Position numbers and translations under genes: made by a program. The notes under the pieces are model-generated. The model saw only the letters and a program-made list of their open reading frames with translations. It was not told where the DNA came from and searched no databases. Source: Apium graveolens (Eukaryota > Streptophyta > Magnoliopsida > Apiales > Apiaceae). From it: DNA of 64,000 nucleotides. Positions 57,806 to 64,000 of this stretch are shown in pieces. Location of the stretch: positions 176,030,623 through 176,094,622 of the forward strand of contig NC_133650.1 in the NCBI RefSeq assembly GCF_009905375.1, given 5' to 3'. Positions within the stretch are counted from its first letter, which is position 1; each line of letters begins with the position of its first letter.

Positions 57806-60800
57806 TGTAACACCCCCAAATCCGGGGTCGGGGATCCGGGTTGTCACGAGTTCCATTTCCCTTAATAACACCCAATCTTAAAAAAACAATCAACTACTCT
57901 GTACTGTAACCCCACAATAAACACACACACCACAAGTTATAGTCTCAGAGATGAATATCCAAAAATAACACGAGTCATTTTATTCCAAAATTATATGCCA
58001 TTACACCTTAAAAGGGTTTCTGAATAAATTTACATTTCTTTGCCATTATTACAATTGATAAAGATACATAAGTCTGGTACATCAAAAGTTGAAAGCCTAG
58101 CCTATTGGTGGTTCCTACCTCAGCTACAGCGACATCAACGCCTATAGGAAACTGCGGAACGTTTCCTATCCGCTCGCGAATTGGGAGCTTGATCCTGTTC
58201 ATCTTGTCTATCTGATGTTGTGTGATGAAAGAAGAAAGCAAAGGTGAGCAACAAGCCCACCGAAATAATATGTATAATAATTAACAATATATAAGCATTC
58301 TCATAGTACTCATGAAAGTCTTGGTCAAGAAGAAATGAACCAAGCTGATATCTTAACGCGACCAAGTCGCAAAATATTCAGTATATATATACATATATAC
58401 TTTTCACAATCTTGAAATCTTCTGACATGTATAATATACACAGAGTTCCAGTTTATAACTGTATAAAAATATCGTTACAAGGTGATCTCATATATCTAAC
58501 CTTGTCTCAACGTTTTTCTGAAAATCTTTATCATTCATAAGACAATCATTAACTAGATATAAGTTTAAAAGATGAAGTTACAAAATACTCCAATATACTT
58601 ATATCTTTTCTGAATACTACTTGAACTACCACCGTTCAATGTATAAATAGTTCATCCCATAGATTAAGCTACAAGACAAAACTTGTATAGAATCAATCTT
58701 TAAAATATCATCAAAATAAAATGAAGTTATGAGATACTTCATTTGATGCAAACATCATTTTGAAAACTTGACCCTACCAACACTCAACAATCGCCCAACC
58801 GTAGCCTTTCTATCGAAGTGCTCTGGGTAGTGTTGCAGAAATATCCAATTGGATGATGAACTCATTACGGGAGTTTGCCGCGCCAGGAAGACCACTTACG
58901 ATGATCAGTCGTAGTAGTGCAACCCCACCATTTTCTACATGTAGAGGAGAACCTGTCGGATTTACTTGTCAACCGAACACTGGACTCCTAAGGAATGGAC
59001 CGTCTTAGCGGAACTTCCGGGCCATTTGGGCCAATATAATAAGGCTGGGCCGGCGCCACTCGACCACTTACGCCACTCCTAGTTCAGATGAAATCCATGA
59101 CTCTGAAACGTAAAGCTCGTTCCCCCTTTCCCCAAGTAGAAACTTGTTGATATGGCTCCACCAAGAAGTCGTATCTAGTTGGAAAGGAGAACTCACCGAT
59201 ATTTCCCAGGCGATGCCTGTTAATGGATTAACTTGTTCCAAGAATTTTACTTTCCGAGTGTTGGGTAAGTAATCAAAAATTCTTTTATCAAAATAGCAAC
59301 CTTGTTGCGAATATACAATACACCACAGAGCCGGATCCCTCAGGTTTTGAGCGAGTATTTAAATCCCCTTCGAAAGGAGGATCTTAAATATAAAAATGAG
59401 TTTTGGGATCCGCTCTAACTTTTAAAATCATTTTGAAGACTCGCAAAACATTTTTAAGAATGTTTGGAGTGATGCTGATTTAATAAAATAAATTAATCCC
59501 AATATTTTAGGAAATATCTGAATATTATTATTTAAATAATATTCTCATAAAGAATAATCTTTATAAAAATAATTGAAGTAGAAGTTTTAAAACTTATACT
59601 TGCAATGAATATTAAATAACCAAAGATATACTTCTACGAAAGTACTATCTTTATTTGAATAATCAAAAGTGAGTTTGATCATCGACACATTATTTCTTAA
59701 TAAAATAAAGAATAATAATTAGTAATTAATCGGAGTCATAAGTCCTTGAATGAATATTCAAAATAATATTCATTAATAAAATAAACGGAGTCATAAGCCC
59801 TCGAATGAATATTCAAAATAATATTCATTAATAAAATAAACGGGGTCATAAGCCCTCGAATAAATATTCAAAATAATATTCAATAATAAAATAAACGGGG
59901 TCATAAGCCCTCGAATGAATATTCAAAATAATATTCAATAATAAAATCAACGGAGTCATAAGCCCTCGAATGGATATTCAAAATAATATTCAATAATAAA
60001 ATCAACGGAGTCATAAGCCCTCGAATGAATATTCAAAATAATATTCATTAATAAAATAAAGTTATCGAATAAACCTTATTTGATTCATTGTTTTAAAAAC
60101 TATTCATATATATATATATATATATTATACTCGGGAGCATCGACTCCCGGTTTTAGAAAAATGTTCACCTTTGGGTCCCCTATACTAAGGTTATATGCAA
60201 TTTACCGCTTATCTCTAGCATATGTATTATCAACTGAATCAGCAGATATATGTATCAAGAATACGAAACAGGCATGCATATATACCATATCACATGCTAC
60301 AATATATCGCAAGAATTTGCTAATTAACCATCATGCATCTATCACAAGATAATGCATATACAAATGTATACATCACAACAACAGTATAACGGGTAGAAAA
60401 CTTGTCTGAGCGACTGAGGGTGGTAAAAGGCCTGGGACGAGCCTGGTAACCTATAAACAACATATAAGTTGGAATTAAACCAAAGTCGCTTAAGAATTTA
60501 CACTTTCACCAACTATACTCTAACGCTCGCTTTTGCGCTTAACGATTCACTTAAGTCGCTCGAGTACCCTCGGCTCCACCATTTTTAATAAATTAACCAT
60601 TAAGGGTTTTAAGGAGATTCTTTCACAAGTACCCTCCCAACTGCCTAATCCACTTTACATAATTGTTTTATATTCCAATTAGTCATTTAAAGACCCAATA
60701 TTCAAAACCAATACAAATCCACCAAAACTACTTATAATCAAAGATCAAGCCTTAATACTAACAATGTTTCAATAAAACTTAATGGAATCATAAAATCAAA

Positions 60801-61791
60801 GCTAGGGTTTGAAGTTTATACCTTTCTTGGGAGGTGTTAAGTTGCTAGGAAACCTTAGAGAGCCTCCTACAAGCTTGATCTTTCCAAAGAAATCAAGAAC
60901 ACAAAGTTAGGTTTTGAAGTTTCTAAAAGTTATATTGAAAGAACTGTCAATATGAGGGTCTTACCATGCTTATTTGGAAGAGACTTGTGAACAAGAGTTG
61001 TAGGCCATCTCAATACCTTTCCAACGAGCTATAGAACACATCATTTGAGTGAGTATTGAAGGAGATATGGCAGTTTGAAGTTGCTGCTCTGGTTTTGGCC
61101 GAGAGCAAGCTTTCAAGGGGGAGAAAGTGAAATGCTTCTTGTTTTGCCCTTTGACTAATTGTGTGGTCAATTATTTGGTTGCTTCTCTTTTATTTTAATT
61201 AACCATATTTAGAATTTACCATGGTTAAAAACACTTGGCTAATATTCCACCAATTCAAAAAATCTACTAGGTCATGCTTAGGTCATCTTGATTATGTCAT
61301 CCTTTTACACTTGTTTTCTTCTTATTGGTATGATGACATCATCACCCACTAACCTCTTTGATTAACCCCTAATTACTTGGCTAATGACCGCTTATCTGTT
61401 ATACGGTTCGTTTAACTTTCGTTCTCGTTTATCGTTTGAGGGATCATACCCGGGATCTTATTACTTGGGTTCCCTTAACCTTTCTCAATACATTATATTC
61501 CTTTTATGATCCTCTCTTATAATTCTTGAATTTAAATTCTTTTAATCATGTTACCTTCTACTCAATTCTTTCGGTATCTGGTGGATTTTCGGGAAAAATC
61601 AAAGTGTTCAGATTTGGATTCTGACGATCTTTACATACACTTATTTATCATATAGAGTACTAATACGATCTCAGAATAACAATAAAAGAACCCCTACATA
61701 GTGTGGCATGAAAAGTTTTCTTATTCAGCATAATCAGCAAAAAACACTATTCATAAGGGTTTCAAAAATTCTAAAATTTGGGGTTATTACA
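57806..61791 (-). repeat. B' 5' LTR (3986 bp)
   Basis: Plus-strand ends are TGTAACACCCCC and GGTTATTACA. It contains the six-unit 55-bp array, an AT microsatellite (about 60105-60127) and an open frame with a membrane-like segment (58135-58365, TTG start). It lacks about 0.4 kb that is present in the 3' LTR and in B. An ORF at 60970-61170 (and 43445-43645 in the other LTR) has no known domain. Confidence 0.92.
59732..60060 (+). repeat. Six tandem 55-bp units in the B' 5' LTR
   Basis: Each unit starts GGRGTCATAAGCCCTCGAAT and contains the self-complementary GAATATTCAAAATAATATTC. Six units in direct array with few differences; B has one unit and the other B' LTR none. Confidence 0.92.
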
Positions 61792-64000
61792 CATAATTAG
61801 GTTTCGTTTAATATAATCATATATCTTCGTTCAACATATCTGATAGTTATAGGTTACGTTCCCGTATTTTCGGAATTAATTTTCCGAAAATCGGGAAGCG
61901 TCTCCTTTGTTTATCGGCCTACCCGTCGAAACAATTCGACGTCACATCAACAACCACAACACAATCCAATTCACAACCAAATTCACCAATCCCAATCACC
62001 GATACGAATTCATTTATTAATTATTATTATCCATTCTCGTTTCGAAATTACCTCCACGAACTAATTTATTTAATATATAAATATAGGACTCAGATAAAAA
62101 TCATCACTGTCCACCATCGACTCGGCGAGGCTCATCGTTAACGGCGGTAAAATTCGCGGATTTCCGTTTATCGGACTTCCTACGCGAATTATACCGATTA
62201 ATTATAATAATACCAGCATAAAAATCTTTTTATTTCACGGAATGTTAATCAAAAGGTCTGCAAAATTAAAAGTTCAGTCAGTAAATAAAATAAACAGTCA
62301 AACCAACACGACACACACCACGCGCCACATAACACAGCGCACAACCAAAACATAAAAGGGACAGGGCCGGAAACAACCGAACCCGGCCGGAATCAACACA
62401 ACACCACCGCGCACACACACGGAACTCACGCACGCATAGGACACACACACACATATATATACGCACGCAAAACACACTCGAGAACAGCCTTCCACGCGCC
62501 ACCACCTCGCCGGAGAGAGTGAAGGGTGGCGACCGGAATAAAAGAACAGATACAGCAACGAGGCAAAGCAACACACACGCGTAACTGATTTACATACACA
62601 AGTATATGTATATATATATATACACATACGAACAGGATACCAAGTCGGAGCTATTACCCAACAATAAGCCGGAAAAAAAACCAACCCAGACGACGGTAAG
62701 GGGAAGAAACAGCGAGGAAAGAAGAAGAGAACGAGAGAATTAAAGGAATAAAGGGAGAAAAAGAGAAGAATCGAGGGTGAGAGAGATTGATTGAGGGGAG
62801 AAATAAGAAGAAATTGATGCTGCATATTGGGGGTAAAAGAATAGCAGGAGATGAAATAAAAAAAAGAAAAGAATTGATTTTGGAGGAGATAAGAACAATT
62901 ACGTCTATCTGGTTTAGCTCATATTATTTCGAATTAAACATCGCAATTGTCAATATAATGAGCAATTAACGGGTAACGATAACCTTAAAATTTATCAAAT
63001 TTTAAGAATCCCGAAATAGTTTAAAACTATTAAATAAAGTTTTCGAAATTTTTAAAGTATTTTTAGAACATGCATCAAACCCGTATTTAACGAATTAACG
63101 AATAAACGCTCCGGTGAAATAAAGCCAAAAAATTACCGGAATAATTTTAAAATTCTCGAAATATTTAAAAGGTAATAGAATAATTTTTTTATGATTTTTG
63201 AAATATTCTGGAATTAAATACTGATTTTACAATTAAATGAAATCAAAAAATCATTTAAAGATAAATAATCAATAAAAAATTGATTACTAAATTTTATAAA
63301 CTCCTAAAAACAATAAATAAAATTATAAAGCGACAAAAATAATTTTAGAAACAATTTTAGCATTTATGAGAATAAATATTCAATAAAATCATTTTAAAAG
63401 CAAAATAATTTTATACAGCTCAATAATTAATTATACAATAAATTTTCATTCCTAACAATTACCCATAATTAAAAACAAGGCAATACACAGCTAACAGAAC
63501 CATCATATATTTTATTTATTTAATAATTCTATAATTATATTTACATATCGGATCCGAAAATAGATTACTTAGCCGCTAAGTAACTATAAAGACGATACAA
63601 TTTATTACCACATTTGGATAATTATCAAAACTGAGCTTCCTATAAAATACTTTATACGAAAATAAAGTAATATTATTCCGTCTTTCGAGAATACGGGTTT
63701 TATAGATTTATAAAAATGATTAGCATATCAAAAATTTTACGCCGGGACTCGTACAGGTCAAACCGTATCCCAGATCGAAAAAGTCAAAACACGGAAAGTG
63801 TTCAGAATAATCAGATTAGATTAGGAAGGAGGTTTCCGAAGAGTTTCGGATTGTAAAAACGCAAAAACAGTTGAAGTTGGACGATTTCAAATTTTATAAA
63901 ATAATTTTATAATTACTTAAGAATAACAATTATTAATTCTACAAATCCTTATAAAATCAAATCATATAATAATCCAAAAATTATCAGAAGAATACCAAAA
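61792..64000 (-). repeat. A' LTR, 5' segment (runs off the window)
   Basis: Reverse of family A LTR positions about 2100-4100. The last bases correspond to A position about 2101, so some 170 bp of the LTR lie beyond 64000. It includes the inverted CT/GA-rich block (62690-62830) and CA/GT-rich block (62400-62480). Frames at 62278-62825 on the minus strand are Cys/Val/Phe-rich low-complexity sequence without a domain. Confidence 0.85.

Larger units (their letters stand above)
42080..61791 (-). mobile_element. B': family B Ty3/gypsy element, 19.7 kb with nested copia-1
   Basis: Minus-strand element with the target duplication CATAA (42075-42079 and 61792-61796) inside the A' LTR. The 5' LTR is 57806-61791; the 3' LTR is 42080-43718 plus 51690-52237, split by copia-1. 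It has an iMet-type PBS at 57784-57801 and a PPT at 52238-52251. The internal region is 5.6 kb and fully decayed. LTR regions present in both copies differ by only about 1.4% by eye over the first 560 bp, so insertion is fairly recent, but each LTR has its own large deletion. Confidence 0.92.

Noticed and set aside
59732..60060. CRISPR-like array
   Set aside because: Units are directly adjacent 55-bp tandem repeats without unique spacers, in a plant LTR.
62278..62825. Overlapping minus-strand ORFs of 98 and 175 codons in the A' LTR
   Set aside because: Cys/Val/Phe-rich translation of CA/GT and GA/CT repeats; not supported by the A copy.
1..64000. The A/B block on the left and B'/A' block on the right as one large inverted duplication
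   Set aside because: The nesting order differs (A in B, but B' in A'), target sites differ, and the B copies have diverged in several LTR segments. Independent insertions of the same families explain it.

Overview
The window is plant nuclear DNA made up entirely of LTR retrotransposons. I find no host gene, tRNA, rRNA or bacterial-type feature. Every recognisable coding trace is gag, protease, reverse transcriptase (RT), RNase H, integrase (IN) or an extra env-position ORF. Elements have 5-bp target-site duplications (TSDs), tRNA primer-binding sites (PBS) and polypurine tracts (PPT). The families (Ty1/copia SIRE-like, Ty3/gypsy Athila-like, Ty3/gypsy chromovirus-like) point to an angiosperm with a large repeat-rich genome, probably a eudicot. 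An umbellifer is a guess that the sequence alone does not prove.

Layout, with my own labels. A (+) 1-5526: 3' end of a gypsy element with a 3.6-kb LTR, inserted in B. B (+) 5527-20152: decayed gypsy internal region plus 3' LTR (16190-20152), inserted in C. Copia-2 (-) 6176-14157: complete-ended 8-kb copia, inserted in B. C (-) 20153-28087: SIRE-like copia with gag, pol and an extra ORF, its 3' end cut off by B, inserted in C''. C'' (+) 28088-28683 and 40077-40702: extra-ORF remnant of a second SIRE-like element. D (-) 28684-40071: complete-ended 11.4-kb Athila-like gypsy, inserted in C''. A' (-) 40703-42079 and 61792-64000: LTR of family A, inserted in C'' and split by B'. B' (-) 42080-61791: 19.7-kb family-B gypsy, split by copia-1. 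Copia-1 (+) 43719-51684: second copy of the copia family.

The nest is four levels deep on both sides: C'' > C > B > (A, copia-2), and C'' > A' > B' > copia-1. Three insertion junctions can be checked inside the window because the other family copy keeps an empty site. The LTR pairs of copia-2 and B' differ by roughly 1.5% by eye, so these are fairly recent insertions. All pol genes are broken, and none of the elements looks autonomous.

The most interesting signal is in the two copia copies. Both have lost the same parts of pol, including the RT catalytic box, yet both keep a long leader between PBS and gag. That leader carries four 27-bp palindromes of the TGTAACGCATTCC type. It also carries a row of hairpins whose stems differ in sequence but whose tips repeat CGTGCYACAGCCG. 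This looks like a structured cis-acting RNA region (packaging, dimerisation or translation control) kept by a non-autonomous retrotransposon mobilised in trans.
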